A stretch of 35,887 bases of DNA from Burkholderiales bacterium. Lineage in GTDB: Bacteria; Pseudomonadota; Gammaproteobacteria; Burkholderiales; Burkholderiaceae_C. Position 1 is the first letter of the stretch. The number at the start of each line of letters is the position of its first letter. Below are positions 25,334-34,296 of the stretch, one piece after another. The translations under genes were made by a program, and so were the position numbers. Under the pieces are notes generated by a model. The model did not search any database. It was not told where the DNA came from and saw nothing but the letters and a program-made list of their open reading frames with translations. The stretch is from NCBI GenBank assembly GCA_947448105.1, contig CANFNE010000002.1, forward strand, positions 1 to 35,887, written 5' to 3'.

Positions 25334-26308
25334 ATGAAACCTAAAGCCCCTTCTCCGCCGCGCCAGACCGTGGCCGCCCCTGCAGTGCCCACCCGCTCGG
25401 CGCTGGGCCAGCTCAGCGACATGGATTTGCGCCTCTTGCGCGTGTTTCGCGCCGTGGCCGATTGCGGCGGTATGGCAGCAGCCGAACTCGAACTCAATAT
25501 CGGCACCTCCACCGTGAGCCGCCACATCAAAGACCTGGAAACCCGCCTCGGGCTGGTGCTGTGCCGGCGGGGCCGCGCGGGCTTTGCGCTCACGCCGGAG
25601 GGGCAAAAAATCTACGCCCAGACCACCCAGTTGCTAGCGGCCACCGACGCTTTTCGCAGCAGCGTGGACGAGATCCACCAGCGCATGGGCGGGCAACTCC
25701 AGGTGGCGGTGTTTGACAAGACGGTGAGCAACCCGCAAGCCCACATTGCGCAGGCGATTGCGCTGTTCACCCAGCGCGCAAGCGACGTGGGCCTGAACCT
25801 GCACGTGGCTACGCTCAACGGCATTGAGCGCGGTGTGCTCGACGGGCAGTTTCACATCGGCATCATTCCGGGCCACCGCAACTCGGACACGCTGCAGTAT
25901 TCGCGCTTGTTTGGCGAGAACATGCGCCTGTACTGCGGCGCGGGCCACGCCCTGTTTGGCGCCGACCACAGCCCCCTGGACTGGGACGCGGTGCGCGCCC
26001 TGCCCTTTGCCGGTCTGGGCTACCACTCGCCCAATCTGCAGGTTAGTCAGCGCCTGCAGCTCACGCGCATGGCCACCGGTTTTGACCAGGAATCGATTGC
26101 CACGCTGATTTTGTCGGGCTGCTTTTTGGGCTTTTTGCCCGACCACTACGCCGACAGCTTTGTGCGGGGCGGGCAGATGCAGGCGGTCAAGCCCGATTTG
26201 TTCCAGTACGACTGCGAGTTTTTTGCGATCACCCGGCGTTCACCGGTGGCCTCGCGTGCCACGCGGGCGTTTTTGGCTTGCCTGGAGGAGGCGCACCAAG
26301 CGCCCTAA
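25334..26308 (+). CDS. LysR-type regulator, probably BauR-like
   Basis: A 324-residue LysR regulator. After an unusual Pro/Ala-rich extension of 29 residues, the winged HTH starts at MDLRLLRVFRAVADCGGMAAAELELNIGTSTVSRHIKDLE (two motifs). The effector domain follows from about residue 115. The ATG at 25334 is six bases after a GTG alternative, while an internal ATG at 25421 would give a standard-length N-terminus; neither has a Shine-Dalgarno. It is divergent from bauA, as bauR is in Pseudomonas, so activation of beta-alanine use by beta-alanine is the likely role (inference). Its 3' end overlaps the convergent dadA gene by 4 nt. Confidence 0.85.
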   Translation: MKPKAPSPPRQTVAAPAVPTRSALGQLSDMDLRLLRVFRAVADCGGMAAAELELNIGTSTVSRHIKDLETRLGLVLCRRGRAGFALTPEGQKIYAQTTQLLAATDAFRSSVDEIHQRMGGQLQVAVFDKTVSNPQAHIAQAIALFTQRASDVGLNLHVATLNGIERGVLDGQFHIGIIPGHRNSDTLQYSRLFGENMRLYCGAGHALFGADHSPLDWDAVRALPFAGLGYHSPNLQVSQRLQLTRMATGFDQESIATLILSGCFLGFLPDHYADSFVRGGQMQAVKPDLFQYDCEFFAITRRSPVASRATRAFLACLEEAHQAP

Positions 26309-27624
26309 CCCTGGTACATGGCAAACGCCATGTCGGGCGCGCGCCCGTCCATGGCTTCGGCCAGCGCCTTGCCCGAGCCTGCGCCGTGCGTCCAACCCAG
26401 GGTGCCGTGGCCGGCGTTGACCCACAGACCGCGCACCTTGGTTTGGCCAATCAGGGGAATATTCGTGGGCGTGGCCGGGCGCAAACCGGCCCAGAACTGC
26501 GGCGTGCCGCCTTCTTCGGCGCTGCGGGTGTCGCACATGCCGGGCCAGACTTCTTCGACCCGGCGCGCCAGCATGCGGCAGCGCGCCCGCGCCAGGGGGC
26601 TTGTCAGCGTCAGGTCATAGCCGCCCACTTCAATCGTGCCGGCCACGCGAATCCGGTCGCCTAAGCGGGTGATGGCGATTTTTTTGGCGTCGTCGATGGT
26701 CGAAACCGTGGGCGCAGCGTCCGGATTCAAAATCTTGAAAGTGGCGCTATAGCCTTTGCCTGGGTAAATCGGCACGTCCACACCCACGCTGCGCAAGAGC
26801 GGCGCGCTGAACGAGCCACAGGCCACCACCACCTGGTCGGCGCGCAGCACCTGCGCGGCCGGCGCCAGCGTGTCGCCAGCCTGCGCCAGCGCGCGCGCCA
26901 CCACCGACTGCACCACGCCATTGGCGACGTTGAGGCGCTCCACACTATGTCCGTACAAAAACTGCACGCCGCGCTGTGCGCAGCGTGCGGCCAGCGCCTG
27001 GGTAAAGGCGCAGGCGTCGCCCGACTCGTCACTGGCGGTGTAGGTGCCCCCGGCTATGTGCGCTGCGTAATGCTGGAGCGAAGGCTCAATGCGCAGCAAT
27101 TCCTCGCGGCTGACCACCTTGCGGTCTACGCCATAGCGCGCCATCAGTGCGGCCGATTGGGCTGCGGATTCAAAAGAGTGCTGGTCGCTGAAATAGTGAG
27201 CGATGCCTTTTTGCAATCGCTGGTATTCGATGCCTGTGGCTGCCACCACGTCTTTCAGGGCGGCGTGGCTGTAGGCGCCTAAGGCCACGAGCTGCTGCAC
27301 GTTGCGCGCAAAGGCGGCATCATTGCAATTGGCCAAAAACTGCAGGCCCCACGCGTATTGGCGCCAGCCGGAGCCCAGCGGGTTTTGCGGGCGAAACAAC
27401 AGCGGCGCTTCTTTGCTGAGCATCCACTTGAGCGCCTTGAGTGGCGCCTCGCGGTTGGCCCAGGGTTCGCAATAACTCACCGAGATTTGCCCGGCGTTGG
27501 CGAAACTGGTTTCCAGTGCGGCACCGCTTTGGCGCTCGACCACGGTCACCTGGTGGCCACGTTCGGCCAAATGCCAGGCGGTGCTGATGCCGATGATGCC
27601 GGCGCCCAAGACGATGATGTTCAT
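26305..27624 (-). CDS. dadA: D-amino acid dehydrogenase
   Basis: A 439-residue FAD enzyme. It starts with the dinucleotide-binding MNIIVLGAGIIGISTAWHLA (GxGxxG) and then the VVERQSGAALETSFANAGQIS segment of DadA. The C-terminal part has GLRPATPTNIPLIG and NAGHGTLGWTHGAGSGK, also typical. It oxidises D-amino acids (e.g. D-alanine) to oxo-acids and ammonia at the membrane, feeding quinones. Length fits the family (432-445). It is divergent from an ArgP-like LysR gene with 87 nt between, and overlaps the 3' end of the preceding LysR gene by 4 nt on the opposite strand. No alanine racemase gene is adjacent. Confidence 0.92.
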   Translation of the reverse strand: MNIIVLGAGIIGISTAWHLAERGHQVTVVERQSGAALETSFANAGQISVSYCEPWANREAPLKALKWMLSKEAPLLFRPQNPLGSGWRQYAWGLQFLANCNDAAFARNVQQLVALGAYSHAALKDVVAATGIEYQRLQKGIAHYFSDQHSFESAAQSAALMARYGVDRKVVSREELLRIEPSLQHYAAHIAGGTYTASDESGDACAFTQALAARCAQRGVQFLYGHSVERLNVANGVVQSVVARALAQAGDTLAPAAQVLRADQVVVACGSFSAPLLRSVGVDVPIYPGKGYSATFKILNPDAAPTVSTIDDAKKIAITRLGDRIRVAGTIEVGGYDLTLTSPLARARCRMLARRVEEVWPGMCDTRSAEEGGTPQFWAGLRPATPTNIPLIGQTKVRGLWVNAGHGTLGWTHGAGSGKALAEAMDGRAPDMAFAMYQG

Positions 27625-27711
27625 GGGGCGTGAGTGTGCGCGATTGCGCGGTCCAGTAACAGTAAAATTATTGCTTAAGAGTGAACATTAGCACGCCTAA
27701 TAAAAAAGCCC
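27625..27711. promoter_or_regulatory. Divergent promoter region of dadA and the ArgP-like gene
   Basis: 87 nt, AT-rich in the half near the LysR gene, with TTGCTTAAGAGTGAA around 27671-27685 that includes a CTTAAG palindrome. It must serve both divergent genes. No exact LysR box could be assigned. Confidence 0.35.
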
Positions 27712-28629
27712 ATGCGAATTTTTGATTCCGCCGCGCTGGAATGTCTGGCCGCCATCGTGGAAGAAGGCGGTTTTGAGCGCGCCGCCGTGCGCCTGTCGAT
27801 TACCCAGTCCGCCGTGTCGCAGCGTCTGCGCGCACTCGAAGCACAGGTGGGCACTGTGCTGCTGGTGCGCACCCGCCCCGTGCGCCCCACGGCCGCCGGG
27901 CGATTGCTGCTCAAGCACGCCATGCAAATGCGCTTGCTGCGCGCCGATCTGGAAGGGGATTTGCAAGAACTCGCCCCGGGCGCCAGCCGCGAGGAAGACC
28001 GGGTGTCGATCGCCATCAACGCCGACAGCATTGCGACCTGGGCGTTGGACGCGCTGGATCCGCTGATTGCCGCCGGACTGCCGCTGGAAATCATCACCGA
28101 CGACCAGGACTTTACCCACGAGTGGCTGCGCGAAGGCCAGGTGCTGGGTTGCGTCACGACCTTGCAACCCGCGCTGCGGGGTTGCAAGGTCTTGGAGCTT
28201 GGCGCCATGCACTACGTGGCCGTGGCCAGCGCCGCCTACGCCCAGGCGCATTGCCCGCAGGGGCTTAACGCCCACAACTTTCGCGACATTCCCTTTATCG
28301 CCTTCAACCGCAAAGACGACAGTCCCGCCGAATTTGTGGCCAGCGCCTGGGGCCTGCGCCGGGTGGCACTCAACCAGCGCTTTGTGCCCAGTTCGGAGGG
28401 CCAGGTGCACGCCGCGCTGGCCGGCTGGGGCGCCGCAGTGCTGCCGCGCTTGCGGGTGCAAAGCCAGTTGGACAGCGGCGCACTGGTGAATCTGGCGACA
28501 GCGCACAGCCTGCCGGTCAACCTGTACTGGCACTGCTGGAACCTGGACTCCGTGGTCATCGACCGCCTGACCGCTGCGCTCTCGCAAGCCGCGCGACGCG
28601 TGCTGTCCAAAAATACCGCACAGTCATAA
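27712..28629 (+). CDS. argP: LysR-type regulator, ArgP/IciA (LysG) subfamily
   Basis: A 305-residue LysR protein with the ArgP-type start MRIFDSAALECLAAIVEEGGFERAA and the HTH LSITQSAVSQRLRALE (about 34-49), followed by VRTRPVRPTAAGRLLL. The effector domain contains the ArgP-like WALDALDPLI and FNRKDDSPAEF segments. In E. coli ArgP controls lysine and arginine export; in Betaproteobacteria it usually lies beside a LysE exporter gene, which is not seen here. Divergent dadA is the obvious neighbour target, but that is inference. The ATG at 27712 lacks a strong Shine-Dalgarno. A TetR gene follows after 47 nt. Confidence 0.85.
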   Translation: MRIFDSAALECLAAIVEEGGFERAAVRLSITQSAVSQRLRALEAQVGTVLLVRTRPVRPTAAGRLLLKHAMQMRLLRADLEGDLQELAPGASREEDRVSIAINADSIATWALDALDPLIAAGLPLEIITDDQDFTHEWLREGQVLGCVTTLQPALRGCKVLELGAMHYVAVASAAYAQAHCPQGLNAHNFRDIPFIAFNRKDDSPAEFVASAWGLRRVALNQRFVPSSEGQVHAALAGWGAAVLPRLRVQSQLDSGALVNLATAHSLPVNLYWHCWNLDSVVIDRLTAALSQAARRVLSKNTAQS

Positions 28630-28676
28630 ATCAGCCACACCCTTTGCCGCAAGACGCAGGCGGCTAAACTGTGGCC

Positions 28677-29291
28677 ATGAACTCCACCGCGCCCGCCAAA
28701 GTTTCTTTCAAGACCCAAATGCTGCAGGCGCGCGAGGACGCCATCATCCAGACCGCCAGCCGCCTGTTGGCCGACAAAGGCTTTGAGGCCATGACGGTGG
28801 ACGAGGTGGCCGCCAGCGTAGGCATTGCCAAAGCCAGCTTGTACAAGCATTTCTCGAGCAAGGAAGACCTGGCCGCTGCGGCCATGGTGCGGGTCATGCA
28901 GCGCGCCCAAAACTACCTGCGCGACTTGCCGCCGGCCGCGCCCTTGGAGCAGTTGCGCACCGTGGCACGCTGGACCATGGAACTCAAGCTGCGTGGCGAA
29001 ATGCCTTCGCTGCCCAGCCAAAACTCCACCTTGCGCGCCAAACTGATCGCCGACGCGACCTACATGGACGGCCTGATTGAGGTCAGCGACTGCCTGGGCA
29101 CCTGGATTGAAGCGGCCCAGGCCCAGGGCTTGCTCAACCCGGCGCTGCCCGCCATTGCGGTGCTCTACACGCTGTACGCCCGCGCCTGCGACCCCGTGCT
29201 TGAGTTTTTGCGCATGGGCGGCCAGCACAACGACGCGCAAATCATCGACATGGTGATGGCCAGCTGTTTTGAAGGCCTGAGCGCACGCTGA
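28677..29291 (+). CDS. TetR-family transcriptional regulator
   Basis: A 204-residue regulator. The N-terminal TetR HTH reads AIIQTASRLLADKGFEAMTVDEVAASVGIAKASLYKHFSSKEDLAAAAM, with the hallmark GIAKASLYKHFSSKEDL. The C-terminal ligand-binding part (about 75-204) is helical and not specific to a known ligand class. I chose ATG 28677; a GTG two codons upstream is possible. It is in the same direction as the LysR gene 47 nt upstream, and its target is unknown. It ends 17 nt before the convergent metallophosphoesterase gene. Confidence 0.85.
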   Translation: MNSTAPAKVSFKTQMLQAREDAIIQTASRLLADKGFEAMTVDEVAASVGIAKASLYKHFSSKEDLAAAAMVRVMQRAQNYLRDLPPAAPLEQLRTVARWTMELKLRGEMPSLPSQNSTLRAKLIADATYMDGLIEVSDCLGTWIEAAQAQGLLNPALPAIAVLYTLYARACDPVLEFLRMGGQHNDAQIIDMVMASCFEGLSAR

Positions 29292-29308
29292 TCGGGCGCC
29301 TGCCTGCG

Positions 29309-30190
29309 TCAAATTTCGATGCAGTCGCTGGGCCGAAAAAAAGCCTGTTCGTTCTTGCGCGCATAGCCCAGCGGATTGGCCACCACGCGGCAGCCTTGGT
29401 GCTCATAGTCTTGCGGGGCATGCAGGTGGCCGTGCAACCAGAGCCGGGCCTGGGGCAGCAAATCGTCCAGCGCGCTGCAAAAACCCGCGGTGCCCGGCAC
29501 CAGGCCGTAGCGCGGGTCGGCGCTGCGCAGGCTGGGCGCAAAGTGCGTCACCACCACGGTGCTGCCTTCAAACGGCGTGTCCAGCGCCTGGCGCAGCCAG
29601 TCTTGGCACGCCAGCGCCTGCTCGCGCATCTCTGCGGCCAAAAAGGGCGCGCCGTGGCGTGTAGTGCGGGCTTTTTTCAAATAGAAGTTGGCAGCGCGAA
29701 AGGCCTTGTCGCGCGCTTTGAGCTGCTGCGCCAACAAGTTTTCACCTGCGCTGGGCCCGCCGGTGCGCGCTTTGGGCGCGGCGTCTGCCTGCGGCCCCAG
29801 GGCGTCAAAGTCGGTCCATAGCGTGGTGCCGAGCAGGCGCACCGGGCGGCCCGCGCGGTCGGTCCAGGGCCCGAGCATCGCCTCGCGCTCCAGCCAGCCG
29901 ATCTGCAAGCGCGCACAGGTCGCGCGCAAGCGTTCGTGGGTGGCGTCAAAGTCCAGGCCGTCGTATTCGTGGTTGCCAGGTACAAACACCACCGGCGTCG
30001 GCCAGCCGTGCAGGGGCGAAAACGGAGCCAGGCCAAAGTCGGTGTCGCTGAGCTTGGAGCCGCTTTGGTAAGAGCCAATGTCGCCAGCGAGCACCAGCAG
30101 GTCGGCGCCCCCGGCCGGAAGCGGCGCTTGCCCGGGCAAAAACTGCGGCTGGCTTTCCAGATGCAAATCCGAGAGCAGTTGAATTTTCAC
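29309..30190 (-). CDS. Calcineurin-like metallophosphoesterase
   Basis: A 293-residue enzyme with the complete motif set of the family: SDLHLE (7-12; D8, H10), LAGDIG (35-40; D37), PGNHEYD (71-77; N73, H74), VVTHFAPS and LHGHLHAP, which bind two metal ions. Substrate is unknown; relatives hydrolyse cyclic nucleotides, phospholipids or nucleotide phosphodiesters. Its start ATG overlaps the stop of the upstream LysR gene in ATGA (30187-30190), indicating translational coupling. The N-terminus MKIQLLSDLHLES is the standard start. It is convergent with the TetR gene. Confidence 0.9.
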   Translation of the reverse strand: MKIQLLSDLHLESQPQFLPGQAPLPAGGADLLVLAGDIGSYQSGSKLSDTDFGLAPFSPLHGWPTPVVFVPGNHEYDGLDFDATHERLRATCARLQIGWLEREAMLGPWTDRAGRPVRLLGTTLWTDFDALGPQADAAPKARTGGPSAGENLLAQQLKARDKAFRAANFYLKKARTTRHGAPFLAAEMREQALACQDWLRQALDTPFEGSTVVVTHFAPSLRSADPRYGLVPGTAGFCSALDDLLPQARLWLHGHLHAPQDYEHQGCRVVANPLGYARKNEQAFFRPSDCIEI

Positions 30191-31170
30191 AAGTGCTCCA
30201 GCAAATCACGGGGCGCAAAGGCCTGCACGGCGGCGGCGTGCACCTGCGCGCGCAGCCAGGCGTGGGCGCCGTCCTGGTCGTGGCGACGGTGCCAGAGCGA
30301 ATCGACGTGGATGGGTGCCACCTCAAACGGCAGTTCGCGCACCAGCAATTCAGACTCGAAGCCGGTGACGTTCAAAAAATGGCGCGGCAACACAGTCAGC
30401 AAATCCGAATGCGCCACCACCTTGCCGGTGGTGAAAAACTGGTTGACGGTCAGCACCACGCGCCGGCTGCGGTTCAGACCCGCCAGCGCCTCGTCAATCA
30501 GACCAAAAGCACGGCCCGAAAAGCTCACCAACATGTGCTGCGCCTGGCAGTAGGCGTCGAGCGTGAGCGCGCCTTCGGCCAGCGGATGGCCCCGGCGCAT
30601 GACGCACACATAGTCACTGGCAAACAGGCGCTGGTGGAAAAACTGCGCCGCGTCGCCCGCCTGGGCCTGGGCCGCCAGGTCGGACAGCACGGCCGGGAAA
30701 TGTCCGATGGCCAAGTCCACCAGGCCCTCTTCAAGCAGGCGGCGCGGGTCGCGCGTGGTCAGAGGCACGGTGCGCAGGGACACGCCGGGCGCCTGCTGGC
30801 TCAGGGCGGTGACCAGGCCGACCATCAGCTCAGAAGCCGTAGCGTCGGCCATGGTCAGCACAAAGCTGTGCTGGGCGCTGGCGGGGGTAAAAACCCGCGG
30901 CGCCAGCGTGGTTTGCAGGCGCTCAAGCGTGGCGCGGATCTCGGGCCACAGCTCCAGCGCCTTGGGCGTGGGTTGCAGGCTGCGGCCCTGGCGGACCAAT
31001 ATCTCGTCGTCCAGAGCCTCGCGCAGGCGGCGCAAAGCGTTGCTCACGGCGGGCTGGGTGAGCGCCAGCACCTGCGCGGCACGCGTCAGGTTGCGCTCGG
31101 CCATCACCACGTCAAAGACCTTGAGCAGGTTCAGATCAAAGGTGCGCAAATGCAAGGTGGGTGCGGGCAT
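30187..31170 (-). CDS. LysR-type transcriptional regulator
   Basis: A 327-residue LysR protein with the HTH LTRAAQVLALTQPAVSNALRRLREALDD and the hinge; the NodD/PcpR-like subgroup start LRTFDLNLLKVFDVVMAERN is clear. The effector domain follows from about residue 95. ATG 31170 chosen as the family start; the frame upstream includes a poor Met. It is coupled to the metallophosphoesterase by a 4-nt overlap. Upstream lie 124 nt shared with a divergent small membrane protein gene and containing an inverted repeat. The inducer is unknown. Confidence 0.88.
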   Translation of the reverse strand: MPAPTLHLRTFDLNLLKVFDVVMAERNLTRAAQVLALTQPAVSNALRRLREALDDEILVRQGRSLQPTPKALELWPEIRATLERLQTTLAPRVFTPASAQHSFVLTMADATASELMVGLVTALSQQAPGVSLRTVPLTTRDPRRLLEEGLVDLAIGHFPAVLSDLAAQAQAGDAAQFFHQRLFASDYVCVMRRGHPLAEGALTLDAYCQAQHMLVSFSGRAFGLIDEALAGLNRSRRVVLTVNQFFTTGKVVAHSDLLTVLPRHFLNVTGFESELLVRELPFEVAPIHVDSLWHRRHDQDGAHAWLRAQVHAAAVQAFAPRDLLEHL

Positions 31171-31179
31171 ATATAAATT

Positions 31180-31198
31180 TGATGAATGCCAATCATCA
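31180..31198. promoter_or_regulatory. Inverted repeat upstream of the LysR gene (possible LysR site)
   Basis: TGATGA (31180-31185) / TCATCA (31193-31198), spacer of seven, in an AT-rich block 10 nt from the LysR start codon. This is a T-N11-A type motif, as expected for LysR autoregulation. Confidence 0.45.
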
Positions 31199-31294
31199 CA
31201 AATCAAAAGTAGACCGGCATTGGTATTAACCCTAGTATCCACCCCATTGTGAAAAGAAACCCGTTCTTTTTCGTCTGTTTTTCAGGAGTACACC

Positions 31295-31672
31295 ATGCGT
31301 CGTTTTGCTGGATTTGATTTTCCCCGTGCCGCCAAAGCCTCCGCCAAACCCGGCGAAGCCTCTCAAACTTTGGCTGGAGTTTTGTTGTCGGCCGTGCTGG
31401 CCTCGCTCTTGGTGGTGGCCGATCAGGTCATTGAAAACTGGGCCGATGGCCATTTGTTGCTGGGCTGGGTGGCCTTGTGGAGCTTGGTATTTGCCGGTCT
31501 GGCCTTTTTTGCGCGCCCTTTGCGTCGCGCCAGCATGGCGATGGCCCAAGCCGTAGACGCTTGGTTCGCGTCGGCCCAGCAAGCCCGTGAAGAAGCCCGC
31601 CTGTGGGAATGCGCCCGCATGGACGCCCGCGTGATGGACGAATTGCGCGCCGCCATCGCCCGCGCCGACTAG
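31295..31672 (+). CDS. Small inner-membrane protein of unknown function
   Basis: A 125-residue protein I do not recognise by name. A basic N-terminus (MRRFAGFDFPRAAKASAKPG) is followed by two hydrophobic helices (about 25-42 and 54-74), then a charged amphipathic tail (ARPLRR... to the end) rich in Ala, Arg and Glu that would be cytoplasmic or form a coiled coil. The ATG at 31295 has an excellent AGGAG (TTCAGGAGTACACC). It is divergent from the LysR gene with 124 nt between, so it may be the regulator's target. It is convergent with the MATE gene, 67 nt apart. Confidence 0.75.
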   Translation: MRRFAGFDFPRAAKASAKPGEASQTLAGVLLSAVLASLLVVADQVIENWADGHLLLGWVALWSLVFAGLAFFARPLRRASMAMAQAVDAWFASAQQAREEARLWECARMDARVMDELRAAIARAD

Positions 31673-31739
31673 AGGGCGCTGACCGCGCCAGGCCCGACAC
31701 GCCCATCGCAATGCCGCGCTGGCACTTGGCAGCTCCCTG

Positions 31740-33068
31740 TTATTTCCCCAAATTGGAGGTCAGGCGCACCGCCATCCACATGGCCAGGGCGCCAAACACG
31801 GCGGTGCCTAGTGCCTGCCCCGCCAACACGCCCACGGGACCATAACGCGCGCCCCACCAGGCCAGCGGAATCGTGCCCAAGGTGGCGCGCGCCCAGTTAA
31901 AACCGGTGGACCACAGCGGGCGCCCGAGGTTGTTAAAGGCCGCGTTTGCCACAAACAAGGCGCCGGCAAAAAAGAAACCTGCCGCCAGCCAGCTGCAAAA
32001 GGCCTGCAACAGCAGCGCGGCCTCGCCATCCAGCGAAAAAGCCCGCGTCAACGGCCCTTGCAACACCGCCAGCAAGAGCCAGGCGCCTGCCACTGCCGCC
32101 ACCATAAAACCCAGGCTTGCGCGCAGGGTTTGCTGCACGCGGTCGTAGCGCTTGGCACCCAGGTTTTGCGCCAGGATGGGGCCCACCGCACCGCTGAGCG
32201 CATAAATCAGCCCAAACGCCACCGGCGTCAAACGGTCCACCGTGGCCTGCCCGGCCACCGCCGAGGCGCCGAACTGCGCCACGCTGTGGGTCACAAAAGC
32301 GGCACCCACAGGCGTGGCCAGGTTGGTCATGACCGCAGGCCCCGCCACCGCCGACAAGACCCGCGCATCCGCCCAAAAATGCGCGCGCTCCAGGGGCCCG
32401 AGCATGCGGTGCACGCGCGCCACCCCATGCAAGCCGATGGCCAGCAGCACGCTGCGCGAAATCACCGACACCACGGCTGCGCCTTCCAGGCCCATGCCGA
32501 AATAAAAGATAAACAGCGGGTCGAGCACGGCGGTGACCGCCGCCGCACCCAAAGTGACCACCATGGCGCGGCGCGCGGCGCCCACCGAGCGCAACAGTGC
32601 CGAACTCGCCATGCCCACGGCCAGCATTGGCACCGAAGGCATGGTCACCGTCAGGTAGCGCTGGGCCAGCACCGCCACTTCGCCGCGCGCACCCAAGGCC
32701 CACAGCAAGGGCTCCAAAAAGACGAGCGTAGCCAGCGCCAGCACCGCAGCAATGCCCGCCATCAGCAGCAGGCTGTGACTGGCCATGCGCTGGGCCTGCG
32801 CCGCGTGGCCCGCGCCAATCTTGCGCGAGACGGTCGCGGTAATACCAATCATCAAACCGATGCAAACCGAGGTGTGAAAAAACCCCACCACACCGGCAAA
32901 ACCCACGGCCGCAGCAATGGCCTGCTCACCCAGGCGCGAAATATAAAAAAGGTTGATCAGGTCCACCACAAACACCGCCACCAGGCCAATGGCGCCGGTG
33001 CTGGCCATGACCACCACGTGGCGCAAAGGGGAGCCAGTGACAAAGCGCGGCGGGGGAACAAGCGTCAT
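31740..33068 (-). CDS. MATE-family multidrug/toxic compound efflux transporter
   Basis: A 442-residue integral membrane protein with about 12 helices in the MATE pattern. Typical segments are DLINLFYISRLGEQAIAAAVGFAG in the first helices, a central charged loop near RVHRMLGPLERAH, and the second-half match NLATPVGAAFVTHSVAQFG and ALSGAVGPILAQNLGAKRYDR. Such proteins export cationic drugs or metabolites using H+ or Na+ gradients. The ATG at 33068 was chosen because the conserved domain follows; the earlier frame contains no helix. The gene stands alone, 219 nt from the divergent TPR gene. Confidence 0.9.
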   Translation of the reverse strand: MTLVPPPRFVTGSPLRHVVVMASTGAIGLVAVFVVDLINLFYISRLGEQAIAAAVGFAGVVGFFHTSVCIGLMIGITATVSRKIGAGHAAQAQRMASHSLLLMAGIAAVLALATLVFLEPLLWALGARGEVAVLAQRYLTVTMPSVPMLAVGMASSALLRSVGAARRAMVVTLGAAAVTAVLDPLFIFYFGMGLEGAAVVSVISRSVLLAIGLHGVARVHRMLGPLERAHFWADARVLSAVAGPAVMTNLATPVGAAFVTHSVAQFGASAVAGQATVDRLTPVAFGLIYALSGAVGPILAQNLGAKRYDRVQQTLRASLGFMVAAVAGAWLLLAVLQGPLTRAFSLDGEAALLLQAFCSWLAAGFFFAGALFVANAAFNNLGRPLWSTGFNWARATLGTIPLAWWGARYGPVGVLAGQALGTAVFGALAMWMAVRLTSNLGK

Positions 33069-33287
33069 GGGTGCAACACAAAAAGTAGCCTGTGGAATCC
33101 TGCCGCCAAACGGCGCCAAGCACGGTGGCCCGGCCTTAAAACATGCCACTGTGGAAAGCAATCATTATCTCTGGCAGGCACGGCGGCCTGCCCTTGCTGC
33201 ATGCGTGCAGGTTTACACAATCTAAATAAAAGCAGCATACGGGCGCACTACAGTCGGGCCCTGCTTGTTCCACCACCGAGAAAGCCC
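33069..33287. promoter_or_regulatory. Divergent promoter region of the MATE and TPR genes
   Basis: 219 nt without a gene. Near the TPR gene TTTACA (33212-33217) followed 17-18 nt later by CATAC-like sequence is a possible promoter. An AT-rich stretch (TCTAAATAAAAGC, 33221-33233) lies between. Nothing else was recognised. Confidence 0.3.
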
Positions 33288-34211
33288 ATGCAATCCACTG
33301 TCACCCCCTTGATGCGCCGCGCCACCCGCTGGCTGGGCGCTGCTGCGCTGATGGGCGCCTGCGCCCTGGCGCTGGCCTTGCCCGCGCCCAAAGACATTGA
33401 GGCCGCCGTCAACGCCGGGCACCTGACCCAGGCCGAAACCATGCTGCGCGAAGTGCTGCAAGACAAACCCGGCAGCGCCCGCGCCCACTACGAACTCGGC
33501 CAGGTGCTGGCCCGCGAAGCCAAGTACGACGAAGCCCTGGCCGAAGTGCAGCGCGCCAGAGCCATTGACAGCAGCCTGAAATTTGCCGCCAGCCCCGAGA
33601 AGTTCCAGCAGACCCTGGACAAAATCAGCGCGGCCGCCAGCGCGGCCAAGCTGCCGTCCGTTGCGGCGGCCGCCCATGTCGCCGAGCCGCTGAGCGCCGC
33701 CCCGGCCCCGGCCAGCCCGGCACTGAACTTGAACTACGTGCTCCTGGGCATTGGCGTGCTGGTGCTGGTGGCCTTTGTGATCCGGCGCAGCCAGGCCCAG
33801 GCCGCGCCCGCAAACAGGGCTTATGCGCCCACAGCCCCGGCGGCACCGGGCGGCTTTGGCGCCCAGTTCACGCCCAACGCCCCGGCCTACCCCGGCGGAC
33901 CCGCCGCAGGCTATGCACCCGGCTATGGCCCTGGCTATGGCGCGCCTATGCAAGGCGGTGTCGGCTCCGGCGTGGGCGGCGCGGTGCTCGGCGGCGTGGC
34001 CGGACTCGCTGCGGGTTACGCGCTGACCAAGGCCTTTGAAGGCGACCACCACAGCGGCGCCAACCAAGGCGCGCAAGCCTCGGGCAGCAACGGTGCGGGC
34101 TACGTGCCCTTTGACGCCCCAGCGCCGCCCGACATGGGCAGCTTTGACGCCGGCGCGGGTGACAGCTGGGACGCTCCCGACAGCGGTGGCAGCAGCGACG
34201 ACAACTGGTGA
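33288..34211 (+). CDS. TPR-containing membrane protein with glycine-zipper tail, function unknown
   Basis: A 307-residue protein. Signal or anchor sequence about 1-33. A TPR-like helical region (about 36-97: DIEAAVNAGHLTQAETMLREVLQDKPGSARAHYELGQVLAREAKYDEAL in parts) follows, then an Ala-rich linker. A membrane helix covers about 149-166 (VLLGIGVLVLVAFVI). The C-terminal half is a low-complexity Gly/Pro/Ala/Tyr region, with a glycine zipper (223-246: GGVGSGVGGAVLGGVAGLAAG) and an acidic tail ending DSGGSSDDNW. Proteins of this build are found in Burkholderiales with no known role. ATG 33288 opens the signal sequence. It lies 85 nt upstream of phaM. Confidence 0.75.
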   Translation: MQSTVTPLMRRATRWLGAAALMGACALALALPAPKDIEAAVNAGHLTQAETMLREVLQDKPGSARAHYELGQVLAREAKYDEALAEVQRARAIDSSLKFAASPEKFQQTLDKISAAASAAKLPSVAAAAHVAEPLSAAPAPASPALNLNYVLLGIGVLVLVAFVIRRSQAQAAPANRAYAPTAPAAPGGFGAQFTPNAPAYPGGPAAGYAPGYGPGYGAPMQGGVGSGVGGAVLGGVAGLAAGYALTKAFEGDHHSGANQGAQASGSNGAGYVPFDAPAPPDMGSFDAGAGDSWDAPDSGGSSDDNW

Positions 34212-34296
34212 CAAAACCGGGCTCGTGCGCCCGCTTGGGGCGGCAACCATCAGTTAAGCTTGTCTGGCTTCGTACCAACCACCACAGGAGACCGAC

